NCBI GenBank assembly: GCA_049602715.1
Contig: JBMYRX010000004.1
Location: 1 to 64,000, forward strand
DNA from: GCA-2697345 sp049602715
GTDB taxonomy: Bacteria > Pseudomonadota > Alphaproteobacteria > Rhodobacterales > Rhodobacteraceae
Length of the DNA: 64,000 nt
Reading direction: 5' to 3'
Part shown: positions 34,760-43,298 of the stretch, piece after piece
Numbering within the stretch: the first letter of the stretch is position 1
Layout: the number at the start of each line of letters is the position of its first letter
The notes under the pieces: generated by a model
What the model saw: only the letters and a program-made list of their open reading frames with translations
Told to the model about the DNA's origin: nothing
Database searches by the model: none
Translations under genes and position numbers: made by a program

Positions 34760-35530
34760 TTGACTAGCGATATAAAAAAATCGAAAAACCGTGTATCTAT
34801 CGTAACTGGTGGAGCTAGAGGTATAGGACGCGGTTGCGCCCTGAAGTTAGCTGCTGAGGGTTCATCTATTGCGCTAGTAGATCTTCTCAGTGCCGAACTT
34901 GAGAGGACAAAGAGCGAAATTGAGGGTTTAGGTGTTCAATGCCTTACTTTTATTGCCGACGTGATGGATCACAAAAGAGCGAAAGATATAGCAGCTGAGG
35001 TTATCAAAAACTGGGGTCGCATTGACGTTTTAGTAAACAACGCAGGTAAAGCCAATCCAAAAGGAATCCTAGAGATCACTGAAGAAGAATATGATACAAC
35101 AATGAATATTAATTTAAAAAGCTGCTTTAATTATATTCAAGCAGTAGCCCCTTTTATGTTAGAAGCAAAATGGGGACGAATTATTTCAATGTCTTCGTTA
35201 AATGCTCATAGTGGCGGAGTTACCGCTGCTGTCTCGAGGTTTTCCTATACTTCAGCGAAAGCGGGTATTCTTGGAATGACACGAGCACTTGCGAAGGAAC
35301 TTGGCCCAGATATTCTAGTAAATGCTGTATGCCCTGGCTTAATAAAGACCGAAATAACAAAAAATGCCGTTATTGCCGAACGCGAACCCGAATTAGTTAA
35401 AGGTATTGCTTTAAAGCGTGTCGGTACACCGACTGATGTAGCAGAACTCGTATGTTTTCTAGCTCTATCAGAACCCAACTTTATTACGGGACAAGATATA
35501 ACCATTGATGGGTTCCAATGGAATCGTTGA
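34760..35530 (+). CDS. Short-chain dehydrogenase/reductase (FabG-like)
   Basis: A classical NAD(P)-dependent SDR. VSIVTGGARGIGRG binds cofactor, VNNAG and the catalytic Ser (ISMSSLNAH) follow, then YTSAKAG (Tyr-x3-Lys) and a C-terminal GQDITIDG. The frame is open from 34667, but those first residues are hydrophobic and unlike SDRs, and a promoter lies within them. TTG 34760 gives a normal 256-residue protein and follows the predicted transcript start by about 37 nt. It is divergent from the IclR-hyu operon and precedes a peptide-type binding protein by 31 bp. The substrate is unknown. Confidence 0.82.
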   Translation: MTSDIKKSKNRVSIVTGGARGIGRGCALKLAAEGSSIALVDLLSAELERTKSEIEGLGVQCLTFIADVMDHKRAKDIAAEVIKNWGRIDVLVNNAGKANPKGILEITEEEYDTTMNINLKSCFNYIQAVAPFMLEAKWGRIISMSSLNAHSGGVTAAVSRFSYTSAKAGILGMTRALAKELGPDILVNAVCPGLIKTEITKNAVIAEREPELVKGIALKRVGTPTDVAELVCFLALSEPNFITGQDITIDGFQWNR

Positions 35531-35561
35531 CTAAAATCATTACCAAAGAAAGGAAAAAGTA

Positions 35562-37130
35562 ATGTTTAAATTCAATATTATAAAGAGCCTGACTCTGGTC
35601 ATGGCTCTAATACTAGGGGGAGCTATGATTACCCCAACAGGAGTAGAGGCAAAGAATAAGTTCATATTTGCAAACTCATCTCCGTATGACACTATGGATC
35701 CTCACGCCTTGTACGATGTTGGTCGTGTTGCATACAGGATAAATCTATACGACGGGCTGTTGCGCTGGTTGGATAATCCACCTAAACTCTCGCCTTGGTT
35801 AGCAGATAGTTATGACATTTCAGATGATGGTATATCCTATACTTTCCATTTAAATAAAAATGCTACATTTCATGATGGGTCCCCTGTTGAGGCAAAAGAT
35901 GTGGTTTACTCTATGGATCGCATCATAGCATTAAAAAAGGGAGCCGCTTCTCTTTTCTTAGGTTCAGTAGAATCCGGAACTACCAAAGCTTTGGATACAC
36001 ACACTGTACAATTCAATTTGGTTCAGCCATCGTCAATCTTTTTGGCAACGGTACCAGCGGTTCATGTTCTTAACTCAGATCTTGTGAAATCTCATGAAGT
36101 CGATGGAGATTGGGGTGCAACATGGTTATCTAAGAATGATGCCGGTTCAGGATCTTTCGAATTAGATAGATACGACCCAGCGATCGGTTTCTCTGCCAAG
36201 AGATATGCAAATCACTTCAAAGGATGGGGAGATAAGTATCTTGATGAGATCGAATTTAGAACTGTAGTAGAAATAAACTCAAGAGTTCTAGGATTGATGA
36301 ATGGTGACTTCCACGGAACAGATGGCTATTTACCTCAAGATCAGGTAAAACGTTTAGACGCCTCTGATAATGTTAACGTACAAGTCGAAGAGTCCATGCG
36401 TATTTTCTATGTGATACTTAATCACAACAGAGAGATTATGCAGGATATCAACTTTAGAAAAGCTTTATCTTACGCGTTTGATTATGATTCCTTCATAAAT
36501 GATATTTTATCCGGATCAGTTGCAAGAAACCCTGCTCCAATGCCTAACAATATCTGGGGTAACCCAACAGAGGAAAAGGGTTACACCTACGATATGGATA
36601 AAGCTCGTGAGTACCTTGCTAAGGTTAAAAAACCAATCCCTGAATTTGTACTTGGTGCATTGGCAGGATACGGGCAAACTGGGCAAGCAGCTGCACTCTT
36701 CCAAAATAGCCTTAATAAGCTTGGACTGAAAACAAGGATTGTTGAAGAGCCATGGTCAGTGGTTTCCAAGAAAATGAGAGATGAACAACAAATGTATGAC
36801 ACTCTCTTTATATGGAAATCTACATATTATGCGGATCCAAATAACTGGATAGGTGAATTATATGCCTGTGACCAAATTGGAGCACGAAATAACTCTTGGT
36901 ACTGCAACGAAGAAGTAGACAAACTTCTTATGGAAGCTCGAGTTGAGCCTGATCAAGCAAAAAGAGCTGCAAACTATAAAAAAGCAGCTAAGCTTGTAAT
37001 GGATGATGCTGGTGGTATTTTTGTTTACAATACCGTATGGTTTGGCCCTTACAATAAAGATGTTAAAGGTGTCCGCTTTTCTCCAATCGGTAATGCTCAA
37101 GAAATGCGTTGGGTATATTTCGATAAATAA
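35562..37130 (+). CDS. ABC transporter substrate-binding protein, peptide/nickel family 5
   Basis: The periplasmic binding protein of a Dpp/Opp-type importer, 522 residues. A Sec signal peptide covers about residues 1-30 (ending near TGVEAKNK). The mature protein has the DTMDPHALYDVG region, the family signature around YTFHLNKNATFHDGSPVEAK, and WGATWLSKNDAGSGSFELDR. It is the first gene of a complete ABC set with two permeases and two ATPases downstream. A strong terminator hairpin separates it from the permeases. The ligand may be a peptide or another amide compound; family 5 proteins vary in ligand. Confidence 0.92.
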   Translation: MFKFNIIKSLTLVMALILGGAMITPTGVEAKNKFIFANSSPYDTMDPHALYDVGRVAYRINLYDGLLRWLDNPPKLSPWLADSYDISDDGISYTFHLNKNATFHDGSPVEAKDVVYSMDRIIALKKGAASLFLGSVESGTTKALDTHTVQFNLVQPSSIFLATVPAVHVLNSDLVKSHEVDGDWGATWLSKNDAGSGSFELDRYDPAIGFSAKRYANHFKGWGDKYLDEIEFRTVVEINSRVLGLMNGDFHGTDGYLPQDQVKRLDASDNVNVQVEESMRIFYVILNHNREIMQDINFRKALSYAFDYDSFINDILSGSVARNPAPMPNNIWGNPTEEKGYTYDMDKAREYLAKVKKPIPEFVLGALAGYGQTGQAAALFQNSLNKLGLKTRIVEEPWSVVSKKMRDEQQMYDTLFIWKSTYYADPNNWIGELYACDQIGARNNSWYCNEEVDKLLMEARVEPDQAKRAANYKKAAKLVMDDAGGIFVYNTVWFGPYNKDVKGVRFSPIGNAQEMRWVYFDK

Positions 37131-37136
37131 AATAAT

Positions 37137-37174
37137 GGAGCAGCCTTCGGGCTGCTCCTAATTTCAATTTTTTT
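37137..37174 (+). terminator. Intra-operon terminator/attenuator after the binding-protein gene
   Basis: GGAGCAGCC-TTCG-GGCTGCTCC is a perfect 9-bp stem (37137-37145 with 37150-37158) with a TTCG tetraloop. A run of seven T's follows after about 9 nt (37168-37174). Partial termination would favour binding protein over permease, as after dctP. Confidence 0.8.
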
Positions 37175-37199
37175 ATAATAGAGAACTTTACGATCTGAT

Positions 37200-38204
37200 A
37201 TGAGAATTTTATACTTAATATTCAACCGTATGATTTGGTTTGTTCCCACTCTTTTTGGGCTTCTCGCCCTTGTTTTTACTATTAGTCACATCATTCCTGC
37301 AGATCCGGTGGCATTTCTAGCTGGTGATAACGCAACAAATGAACAAATTGCTGAATTAAGGGCTCAATATGGATTTGATAAACCACTATATATACAATTT
37401 TTTAATTATGTCATAGGTACGTTCCAGGGTGACCTGGGTATTAGTTTATATACACAACGCCCAATAACCGACGATTTACTTGGGCGTCTTCCTGCAACAT
37501 TAGAATTAACTTTCGTTTCAGTTTTTGTTTCTGCAGTTTTAGGGGTTCCGCTTGGCGTGATAGCAGCAGTATATCGAAATTCAATTGCTGATCATATTTT
37601 GAGGTTAATAACAGTTTCAGGTTTAGCAATTGCAAGTTTTTGGTTGGCAATTTTATTTCAATTATTTTTCGCAATGGAGCTACAATGGACACCACTTCAG
37701 GGAAGAATTGACGGTTGGGGTCCTGATCACATAACTGGGTTTTTTCTTTTAGATAGTGTTTTAACCCAGGATTGGGAGGTATTTGGAAGTGCTTTTAGTC
37801 ATTTAGTTTTACCCGTTACAACTCTAGCCTTCCCAGCTATGGCGACGATTGTAAGATTCACACGTGCGGGTGTTTTAGATGCTATAAATTCAAATTATGT
37901 TTTATATGAACAGGCTATGGGATTTCCTCAAAGGATCATTATTTGGAAATATGTTTTAAGAAATGCGTTAATAGGTACAGTGACACAAATTGGTCTAATT
38001 TTTGGATTACTTTTAGCGGGAACAGTAGTCGTTGAGGCAGTTTTTGATTGGCCTGGTCTAGGTCTTTACGCAGTTCAATCTATTTTAAATTCGGACTATA
38101 ACGCAATTATGGGCTTCACGTTAATCACTGGATCCATGTTCATTTTGATAAATCTTTTAGTGGATGTTTTACAAGGAGTAATTGATCCTAGGAGTGAAAT
38201 ATAA
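37200..38204 (+). CDS. dppB: ABC transporter permease, DppB-like
   Basis: An inner-membrane permease of the oligopeptide/nickel class, 334 residues, about six transmembrane helices. The N-terminal helix (IWFVPTLFGLLALVFTISHI) and IPADPVAFLAG are typical of DppB. The ATPase-contact EAA loop is around YVLYEQAMGFPQRIIIWKYV, followed by the last helices and VVEAVFDWPGLG. It follows the binding protein after the attenuator and is followed directly by the second permease. Confidence 0.93.
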   Translation: MRILYLIFNRMIWFVPTLFGLLALVFTISHIIPADPVAFLAGDNATNEQIAELRAQYGFDKPLYIQFFNYVIGTFQGDLGISLYTQRPITDDLLGRLPATLELTFVSVFVSAVLGVPLGVIAAVYRNSIADHILRLITVSGLAIASFWLAILFQLFFAMELQWTPLQGRIDGWGPDHITGFFLLDSVLTQDWEVFGSAFSHLVLPVTTLAFPAMATIVRFTRAGVLDAINSNYVLYEQAMGFPQRIIIWKYVLRNALIGTVTQIGLIFGLLLAGTVVVEAVFDWPGLGLYAVQSILNSDYNAIMGFTLITGSMFILINLLVDVLQGVIDPRSEI

Positions 38205-38205
38205 G

Positions 38206-39066
38206 ATGCTTAGTACAACTGTCTTTTTACTCAAAAAATTAGCTCAAGATAGGACCGCTCTACTTGGGGCACTTTTGATATTAGGTCTGATTTTAGTTGC
38301 CATTTTTGCTCAGGTATTATCAACTCACCCGGAGGATATAACCGAGTTTCATCCCCCTGAGCGATTATTACCCCCTAGCTCAGAACACTTCTTTGGGACG
38401 GACAGGATGGGATCTGATGTCTATTCGAGACTTCTTTATGGAGCTCGGATTACAATTGCTATTGCTCTAATAGCTATCAGCGTATCTGTGATAATAGGAG
38501 TACCCATCGGACTATTAGCGGGATATTATCGTAACTGGTTTTCAGATGCGTTAATGCGTATCTCAGACATTTTTTTAGCAGTTCCCCAAATTATTTTAGC
38601 CATCGCTATAGCCCAAACACTTGGTCCATCCATTCAAAATGTTATTTTAGCACTTTCGGCAACTTATTGGCCATTTTGGACACGGCTTGTGTATGCCGAA
38701 ACCAGATCAGCATTAAATGAACCATACGTCGAAGCGTCCGTAGCTCTAGGATCCTCGCCACTAAGGGTAATGATTTTACATGTTTTACCAAATATCTCAT
38801 CATCTATCATAGTCCGGACAACAATCGGTATGGGAGGAACAATCTTAACTGCTGCTGCTCTAGGGTTTCTAGGTTTAGGACCGCCTCCACCGAGTCCAGA
38901 ATGGGGTCGTACTATAGCTGAAAGTAGGGAGTTCCTACCAGAGGCTTGGTGGTACGCAGCAGCACCTGGAATTGCAATTTTCCTTGTTGTAATGGGTTTT
39001 AATCTCTTGGGAGACGGACTACGGGATATTTTAGACCCGCGTACTCGGAGGAGTAAAGATGGATAA
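38206..39066 (+). CDS. dppC: ABC transporter permease, DppC-like
   Basis: The second permease of the peptide-type importer, 286 residues. HFFGTDRMGSDVYSRLLYGA is the DppC signature between the first and second helices, and EPYVEASVALGSSPLRVMI is the EAA loop that meets the ATPase. ATG 38206 is the start (AGGAG 11 nt upstream, first codon just after the dppB stop); an in-frame TTG inside dppB is less likely. It overlaps the ATPase gene by 8 bp. Confidence 0.93.
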   Translation: MLSTTVFLLKKLAQDRTALLGALLILGLILVAIFAQVLSTHPEDITEFHPPERLLPPSSEHFFGTDRMGSDVYSRLLYGARITIAIALIAISVSVIIGVPIGLLAGYYRNWFSDALMRISDIFLAVPQIILAIAIAQTLGPSIQNVILALSATYWPFWTRLVYAETRSALNEPYVEASVALGSSPLRVMILHVLPNISSSIIVRTTIGMGGTILTAAALGFLGLGPPPPSPEWGRTIAESREFLPEAWWYAAAPGIAIFLVVMGFNLLGDGLRDILDPRTRRSKDG

Positions 39067-40096
39067 AAAATTATTATCTGTCAATGGATTAGAGGTCGGC
39101 TTTGATACGGATAACGGTCTTGCTGAAGTTCTTGATAAAGTAAATTTTGAGATGAACCCGGGAGAAATTGTAGGTCTCGTGGGTGAATCTGGCTGTGGAA
39201 AAACTACTTTAGCTAGGGCAATCCTCGGGGTCTTACCCTCCAATTCCGCAAGAATATCCTCAGGGTCAATTATTTTTGATGATAATGATTTATTGAAGTT
39301 ATCTCCGAATGCCTTAGCATCAGACATTAGAGGTAAGTTAATAACTTTTATTCCTCAAGATCCTCTCTCCTCTTTCAATCCAGTATTTACCATCGGCGCA
39401 CAAATGATGGAACTAATGAAATGGAAATCGCCTGATCGCCCACCTGCGAGGAAATTTATGAAATACGATAAAGCTCGTAAAACAACAGACAAAAAACGAA
39501 TTTTAGATTTACTTCAAATCGTTCAACTTCCTGATCCTGAAGCAATATTAAAAAAATATCCACACGAAGTCTCTGGAGGGCAAAGGCAAAGATTGATGAT
39601 TGCAATGGCTCTTCTACCTGAGCCTCGGATGATAATAGCGGATGAACCCACCACAGCATTAGATGTAACAATTCAAGCTCAAATTCTTAAATTACTTAGA
39701 GGAGTGGCGGTAGAGCGAGGCGTATCAGTTTTATTTACTACCCATGATCTAGGGGCAGCCTATGAAATATGTGATAGAATCACTGTAATGTATGCTGGGC
39801 AAGAAGTAGAGACCGCGGACTCAAAGGATTTTTTTTCCAACCCACTTCACCCTTACACAAAAAAATTACTTCAAAGCCTTCCTAGCCATTCTGAGAAAAT
39901 TGAAGGTATTGCTGGACAGATTCCCGCACTTATCAAACCACCAAGCGGTTGTCGCTTTCATCCCCGTTGTGATGTCTCTGTGGAAAAATGTCTAAAATTT
40001 AGACCTGATGTCGAATGGCCTAAAAATGGTCACATGTTAAGATGCTTCAATTTCAATTCTTCAGCTATTGAGGTAAGTCAAAATGTCAAAAAATAG
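39059..40096 (+). CDS. dppD: ABC transporter ATP-binding protein, DppD-like
   Basis: One of two nucleotide-binding subunits, 345 residues. Walker A GESGCGKTT, Q-loop FIPQDP, signature VSGGQRQR, Walker B MIIADEPTTALD and the switch His (TTHDLG) are complete. The C-terminal oligopeptide-transporter domain has the CRFHPRCDVSVEKC cysteines, which in relatives bind an iron-sulfur cluster. It overlaps its neighbours by 8 and 14 bp, so the operon is translationally coupled. Confidence 0.94.
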   Translation: MDKKLLSVNGLEVGFDTDNGLAEVLDKVNFEMNPGEIVGLVGESGCGKTTLARAILGVLPSNSARISSGSIIFDDNDLLKLSPNALASDIRGKLITFIPQDPLSSFNPVFTIGAQMMELMKWKSPDRPPARKFMKYDKARKTTDKKRILDLLQIVQLPDPEAILKKYPHEVSGGQRQRLMIAMALLPEPRMIIADEPTTALDVTIQAQILKLLRGVAVERGVSVLFTTHDLGAAYEICDRITVMYAGQEVETADSKDFFSNPLHPYTKKLLQSLPSHSEKIEGIAGQIPALIKPPSGCRFHPRCDVSVEKCLKFRPDVEWPKNGHMLRCFNFNSSAIEVSQNVKK

Positions 40097-41102
40097 TACC
40101 GATAACATTATGGATTCAACTTCAAGTATCAATATCGGTGAAACGATTTTGAATATTGAAAACTTTTCAAAATGGTTTCCCATACACAACTCCTGGAATA
40201 GGCAAACAGGTTGGTTAAAAGCGTTAGATAAGGTGTCTTTAACTGTAAAAAAAGGTGAAATTATCGGTGTCGTAGGTGAATCCGGTTGTGGAAAATCAAC
40301 GCTCGGCAAAACCATTATGGGAATTCACAAGTTGACTGAAGGTTCGGTTAATTTTGAAGGCAGTGAAATTGGTCATTTGAGCCCTTCTCAATCACGTCAA
40401 TTAAGACGTCGTCTGCAATATACATATCAAGACCCTGGTTCATCATTAGATCCAAGGTGGAAGATTGGAAGAGCGTTACATGAACCACTAGAAATTCATA
40501 CAACCCTTACAAAAGAAGAAAGACAGAAACGAGTGAGCGCCATTTTAAAAGCGGTAAACCTACCTGAGGCTCATCTCGACTTGTATCCTCATGAAATCTC
40601 TGGTGGACAACAACGGCGTATCGGCCTGGCAAGAATTTTAACACTCCATCCAAGTTTAATAATTTTAGATGAGCCAACATCTGGCTTAGACGTCTCTGTT
40701 CAAGCCACAATATTGAATCTATTTTTGGATCTTCAAAAGAAATTTGACCTTACCTATATTTTTATTAGCCATGATCTATCCGTTGTACGGATGATATGCG
40801 ATCGTGTAGCGGTTATGTATTTGGGAAAAATTGTTGAAATAAACCAAACAGAAGAACTTTTTTCCAACCCCAAGCATCCTTACACTCAATCCCTCTTGTC
40901 TGCTATCCCAGTAATAGGTGGAGAAAAAGTTACTGAGAACTTTTGGCTTGAAGGAGAACCTCCGAATCCAAGCAATCTTCCTTCAGGATGTAGTTTTAGA
41001 ACCCGATGTCCAAAGCAAACTGAGGAGTGTAAGAAATCAAGTCCGCCTCTGGAGAATGGACAGAATGATCATGCAGTTGCGTGTTTTAATACGTCCACAT
41101 AG
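40083..41102 (+). CDS. dppF: ABC transporter ATP-binding protein, DppF-like
   Basis: The second nucleotide-binding subunit, 339 residues. Walker A GESGCGKST, Q-loop YTYQDPGSSLDPRW, signature ISGGQQRR, Walker B LIILDEPTSGLD and switch His (ISHDLS) are intact. The C-terminal part has SGCSFRTRCPKQTEEC. With DppD it powers the DppBC permease. The start lies within the end of dppD, with GAGG about 9 nt before the ATG. Confidence 0.94.
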   Translation: MSKNSTDNIMDSTSSINIGETILNIENFSKWFPIHNSWNRQTGWLKALDKVSLTVKKGEIIGVVGESGCGKSTLGKTIMGIHKLTEGSVNFEGSEIGHLSPSQSRQLRRRLQYTYQDPGSSLDPRWKIGRALHEPLEIHTTLTKEERQKRVSAILKAVNLPEAHLDLYPHEISGGQQRRIGLARILTLHPSLIILDEPTSGLDVSVQATILNLFLDLQKKFDLTYIFISHDLSVVRMICDRVAVMYLGKIVEINQTEELFSNPKHPYTQSLLSAIPVIGGEKVTENFWLEGEPPNPSNLPSGCSFRTRCPKQTEECKKSSPPLENGQNDHAVACFNTST

Positions 41103-41134
41103 CAGGTTAAACCAATTAATTAGAGGAGTTCATA

Positions 41135-42055
41135 ATGAGTAAAGACACAGGACACCAGATACCAGATCAACCAGAAAGTTGGCGTTGGCCTGAAGAAAAG
41201 TGGCGTGAGATAGTAAATAAAATTCGCGCAGGCCGAAGTATGAAACCTAAACATTGGCCGGATGGTGCTAAGGTTGCCGTTGCGCTATCCTTTGACTCGG
41301 ACCATGAAACCCAAACCTTGCGTTGGGGCCATCATTCCCCTGGAAAATTAAGTCAGGGAGAATATGGAAACCGTGTCGGTGTGCCAAGGGTGTTAGAAAT
41401 ATTAAAGAAATATAACGCCCCCTCTACTTTTTTTGTGCCCGCAGTAATTGCTATGCTTTACCCAGATGAACAAAAGAGGGTTATAGCTGAGGGCCATGAG
41501 GTTGCCATCCATTCCTGGATACATGAACTTAACAGTGCCCTTGCCCCAGAGGATGAGCGTGAGTTACAGATGAGGTCCGCAGACAAATTGGAAGAAATAA
41601 CTGGGGTAAGGCCAGTTGGAATCAGAACACCATCATGGGACTTTTCTCAACACACAATGGAAATCACTCGTGAAATGGGTTTAATTTATGATAGCTCGTT
41701 AATGGCGGATGACGAACCCTATGAAATTTTAGAAAATGGAAAACCAAGTGGTGTCGTTGAACTTCCAGTTGAATGGATACGCGACGACGCTCCGTATTGG
41801 GCTATGGACCGTTTTACTGGTCTGCGTCCCTATACCCCTCCCTCTGGTGTACTAGAGGTTTTTAAAAGGGAGTTCGACGGAGCATATGCCGACAATGGAT
41901 TATTCCTCTTAACTATGCACCCTCATTTTATTGGGCATAGATCTCGTATCCAAGTATTAGAAGAGTTACTTAGATATATAAATTCGCATCCAGACGTTTG
42001 GTGTGCGACCCACGCAGATATAGCTAGGTATTGTCACGAGCAAAACCCCGCTTAA
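41135..42055 (+). CDS. Polysaccharide-deacetylase-fold hydrolase, PuuE/cyclic-imidase-like
   Basis: A NodB-fold amidohydrolase of 306 residues, without signal peptide and so cytoplasmic. VALSFDSDHETQ carries the metal-site Asp residues, EVAIHSWIHELNS gives the His-x3-His motif, RTPSWDFS is the Arg-Pro motif, and TMHPHFIGHRSR the C-terminal His. The layout and the WPDGAKVAVALSFD start are like PuuE allantoinase, cyclic imide hydrolase and HP0310 rather than wall-modifying deacetylases. A cyclic imide or ureide substrate would fit the neighbouring hydantoinase operon (inference). GAGGAG precedes the ATG. It follows the ABC transporter by 32 bp. Confidence 0.8.
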   Translation: MSKDTGHQIPDQPESWRWPEEKWREIVNKIRAGRSMKPKHWPDGAKVAVALSFDSDHETQTLRWGHHSPGKLSQGEYGNRVGVPRVLEILKKYNAPSTFFVPAVIAMLYPDEQKRVIAEGHEVAIHSWIHELNSALAPEDERELQMRSADKLEEITGVRPVGIRTPSWDFSQHTMEITREMGLIYDSSLMADDEPYEILENGKPSGVVELPVEWIRDDAPYWAMDRFTGLRPYTPPSGVLEVFKREFDGAYADNGLFLLTMHPHFIGHRSRIQVLEELLRYINSHPDVWCATHADIARYCHEQNPA

Positions 42056-42095
42056 TTATTGATTCTAAGAAGTTGGAATATTAGGATAACTTCTA

Positions 42096-43298
42096 ATGGG
42101 TAAAGTATGGCTCCCATTTCTGTGCGTACTTTTCCCTCAAGTAACGTTGGCCGTTATAAATCATGGTAAATTAGTTCTAGCACCGCTTTATACAGCTGCA
42201 GCTGGCCTTCCACCCGAGACAGTTGGTATTATTGGCGGGTTGAGTGGTTTGGGTTCCGTTTGGCTTTTCTCCGCCAACAAGGTCATTTTACCAAGCTTTG
42301 GCCCAATTCGAGCTCTTATCTTTGGATGTTTTTTAGCTCCAATAGGAGCAATGTTGCTATTGTTTCAACAACCTACTCTCATTTTTATTGCTGCAATCGT
42401 TATGGGATTCGGTTACGCGATTACAGCTCCAGCGGGTAGTGAAATACTTGCGAAATACACTCCTAAAAAACTTTGGGGAACGCTTTTTTCTCTACGAATG
42501 GCAGGTGTGCCTGTGGGTGGAGCCGTGGCTGGTATTATTGGGGCAAGTGTAGCAAGCCTTTATAGTTGGAAAGCAGCTGTTATTGTTATTGTATTACCAG
42601 CGCTAATAACAGGAATATTCCTTATAACAATGCAATCAAAATTTAATGGCTCAAAATTTAGAGTTAATTTTCAATTATTAAATCTCTTTAATCCACTCAA
42701 CTTGTTAAGCCCATTTAGAGTTTTAAAAAAAATTCCAGGACTCCCATTAATCACGTTTGTGAGTATAGGATACGCGTCAATACAGGGAGGTGTTTTTACT
42801 TTTCTGACGACTTATCTTGTAACTGAAGTTAAAATTTCAATCGTGTTAGCGGGAGGTCTATACGGAACTATGCAAATTGCTAGTTTTTTTGGACGAATAA
42901 CAGTCGGTGTTATCGCTGATCGTTTCTTTTCTTCTAGATCTGTATTAATGGTACTTGGTCTAATTGGGCCATGTGGGATTTATCTATTAACCACTCTGGA
43001 AAACACTTTATCAAATTTTATTTTATTTCCATCAATGGTTGTAATTGGAATTTCAACCGCAAGTTGGAACGGACTATTTATGGCAGAAGTTACTAAGATT
43101 GCTCCAGAACACGATGTAAGTGAGGCAACCTCAGCTTCAACCTTTTTTACCTTTATTACCTACATGCTTGCACCTCTATTTTTTGGATTCCTAGCTTTAT
43201 CATTCAGTTATAATTTTGCTTTTTATACAGTTGGAGCATGTGGGTTACTATCAGTTGTTGCACTATCAACTACAATATTTAGGGAGAAACTACTATGA
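42096..43298 (+). CDS. Major facilitator superfamily transporter
   Basis: A 400-residue membrane protein with about 12 predicted helices in two halves: VGIIGGLSGLGSVWLFSAN and FIAAIVMGFGYAITAPAG in the first, LAGGLYGTMQIASFFGRITVGVIADRFF (the loop typical of MFS) in the second. The substrate is unknown, and uptake or export cannot be decided. It overlaps the next gene by 4 bp (ATGA), so it works with that oxidoreductase or its operon. Confidence 0.85.
   Translation: MGKVWLPFLCVLFPQVTLAVINHGKLVLAPLYTAAAGLPPETVGIIGGLSGLGSVWLFSANKVILPSFGPIRALIFGCFLAPIGAMLLLFQQPTLIFIAAIVMGFGYAITAPAGSEILAKYTPKKLWGTLFSLRMAGVPVGGAVAGIIGASVASLYSWKAAVIVIVLPALITGIFLITMQSKFNGSKFRVNFQLLNLFNPLNLLSPFRVLKKIPGLPLITFVSIGYASIQGGVFTFLTTYLVTEVKISIVLAGGLYGTMQIASFFGRITVGVIADRFFSSRSVLMVLGLIGPCGIYLLTTLENTLSNFILFPSMVVIGISTASWNGLFMAEVTKIAPEHDVSEATSASTFFTFITYMLAPLFFGFLALSFSYNFAFYTVGACGLLSVVALSTTIFREKLL

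Noticed and set aside
41135..42055. The NodB-fold gene as a peptidoglycan or chitin deacetylase
   Set aside because: It has no signal peptide or membrane anchor, and its start and motif spacing resemble cytoplasmic PuuE or cyclic imide hydrolases.
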